The notes beneath the pieces were generated by a model. That model saw only the letters and a program-made list of their open reading frames with translations. It was not told the origin of the DNA and searched no databases. A stretch of 6,595 nt of DNA from a bacterium (GTDB lineage Bacteria; Patescibacteriota; Minisyncoccia; UBA6257): assembly GCA_021162155.1 (NCBI GenBank), contig JAGGZF010000010.1:1-6595 (forward strand), given 5' to 3'. The position numbers and the translations under genes were made by a program. Shown here one piece after another: positions 5,306-6,595 of this stretch; position 1 is the stretch's first letter; the number at the start of each line of letters is the position of its first letter.

Positions 5306-6595
5306 TTATTTCTTTAAAGCCTTTAGTCTATAATAAGCTAATCTATCTTTGGCTTCTTTCTGAGCATCCAAATTTGAATACTTTAAAACCTTATAATAAT
5401 ACCTTCGTGCTTTTCGTCTTTTCCCTTCCTTTATGGCCATATCGCCCAGACTTAAATATACATATGGGATTACTCCTTCTATTTCTTCTTCATTATCATC
5501 TTCTAACGCCTGTTTTATTGTTTGTTGATAGAATTTTTCTGCTTTATCAAATTGATTCTGCTTAAAATAAAAATCACCTAAATTTGACATTGCCTGAACC
5601 GAAGAAGAGTTCATTCTTAATGCTTTCATAAAATATTCCTTAGCAAGCTTATATTTTCCTCTTTTAAGATATACTTTCCCTAATTCCACATAAGGCCAAT
5701 CTCGATGGGCGACATTGGGAGAAACTTGAGACTTCATACCAAGAGAAAAGCAATCTTCCGCCTTATCTAACATATCGTTCTCAAGGTATATTTCGCCTAA
5801 GGCGCAATAAAGAACATCTTGATATTGAGGCACTATTTTTTTTATAACTGCAAATAATTTAGTTATATTCTCTAAAGTCTCATTATTCTTAATCTGTTTA
5901 TAAATCTTAGTTAAATTTTTATATACAGGAAGAGAATACTTTTCCCCAATAATTCTTTTTGCTTTCATGAAGCATTTTAATGCCTCTAAAGGCCTTTTTT
6001 CTTCAATATAAATATTCTTTAATCCTGTATAACCTACAGGAGAATCCGGATTTATCATCAAAATAGTTAAAAATTCTTTTTTAGCCCTGGTTATATTCCC
6101 TTTATAAAAGTAAAAATTACCCCAGAAAAGATGAGTAAATATAGTATTATCATTGGATAAATTGTATTTCCCTAAAATTTTCAATATGCCTCTATCTGAT
6201 TTGCGAAATAACTTTTTATAACATCTATCTAATAACCCCCATACATATTTATCTAAAAGCACATCCTCATTCCTTTGGGAATGTTTTTTTACTTCGTTTA
6301 AAAGAGAAAATATCTGAGAGACGGATAAAGATGATTTTTTTAATCTATATTTTAAGAGTGTAGAAATAAAATCCTCAGAGGCATTCTTATATTGTTTTGA
6401 ATCGGGAGAAATTGTTAAAACAACCTTTCGCAAATAGCTAATAGCCTTGGGATAGTTTTTTGCTTTTTTGTAACAGGCAGCTAACCCCGTATAGACAGAG
6501 ACTGTCTGTTTATCCGAAGGAGATAACTTTAAGGCCTGGTTGAAATAATTGATTGCTTTTTTATATTGGTTCTGGTCTAAAAGGATATAGCCCAG
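5306..6595 (-). CDS. TPR-repeat protein, C-terminal part (5' end beyond the right window edge)
   Basis: The frame is open from the right edge (6595) to the TAA at 5308-5306, giving 429 codons and no true start in the window. A TTG at 6433-6431 could be taken for a start, but the 54 codons before it encode clear TPR sequence (the repeat ending in ALKLSPSD, then a second that runs straight through the TTG), so the gene begins outside. Numbering from the edge, TPR-like helix pairs lie at about 1-29, 32-66, 153-185, 187-220, 261-290, 301-333, 334-365 and 377-407. Several end in the typical N/S-P-D/S turn. A less regular helical stretch at about 70-150 separates the first two repeats from the rest. 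Such arrays are protein-interaction scaffolds. In many bacteria they form the C-terminal part of envelope proteins, including O-antigen ligase-like fusions, but the N-terminal domain cannot be seen here. No signal peptide or TM segment is visible in this part. The C-terminus is basic. Confidence 0.9.
   Translation of the reverse strand: MGYILLDQNQYKKAINYFNQALKLSPSDKQTVSVYTGLAACYKKAKNYPKAISYLRKVVLTISPDSKQYKNASEDFISTLLKYRLKKSSLSVSQIFSLLNEVKKHSQRNEDVLLDKYVWGLLDRCYKKLFRKSDRGILKILGKYNLSNDNTIFTHLFWGNFYFYKGNITRAKKEFLTILMINPDSPVGYTGLKNIYIEEKRPLEALKCFMKAKRIIGEKYSLPVYKNLTKIYKQIKNNETLENITKLFAVIKKIVPQYQDVLYCALGEIYLENDMLDKAEDCFSLGMKSQVSPNVAHRDWPYVELGKVYLKRGKYKLAKEYFMKALRMNSSSVQAMSNLGDFYFKQNQFDKAEKFYQQTIKQALEDDNEEEIEGVIPYVYLSLGDMAIKEGKRRKARRYYYKVLKYSNLDAQKEAKDRLAYYRLKALKK

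Overview
All recognisable genes in this 6.6 kb window lie on the minus strand, so transcription runs from the right edge to the left. The DNA is A+T-rich: about one third G+C by eye, not computed. Coding density is high, with gaps of only 2-93 bases. No rRNA, tRNA, CRISPR array, transposase or phage gene is visible, and no stretch over 300 bases lacks a gene. The style suggests an uncultured anaerobic or facultative bacterium: low G+C, a TPR protein, SPASM-type radical SAM enzymes next to a family 2 glycosyltransferase, and Shine-Dalgarno sites. Candidate phyla such as Omnitrophota are plausible, but nothing here fixes the taxon.

Layout in transcription order (right to left): (1) the C-terminal part of a large TPR-repeat protein, whose reading frame runs off the right edge; (2) an N-terminally membrane-anchored alpha/beta hydrolase with a GTG start; (3) a 93-base gap with a candidate promoter; (4) a 386-residue radical SAM protein with SPASM-like cysteines; (5) a second, related radical SAM protein of 416 residues, overlapping the first by 38 bases and carrying a long, very basic C-terminal tail; (6) a family 2 glycosyltransferase with a hydrophobic C-terminal extension, starting 2 bases after the second radical SAM gene; (7) after 55 bases and a strong ribosome binding site, the first 151 codons of a membrane protein with two transmembrane segments and a helical, probably coiled-coil, region, cut by the left edge.

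The core of interest is the block radical SAM / radical SAM / glycosyltransferase, which is so tightly packed that the three products are probably made together. The likely theme is building or modifying a cell-surface glycan or a lipid- or peptide-linked molecule. The substrate cannot be read from the sequence. No precursor-peptide gene was seen in the gaps, which argues mildly against a simple ribosomal-peptide pathway. The hydrolase and TPR protein may belong to the same envelope locus, but their spacing and the candidate promoter allow them to be a separate unit.
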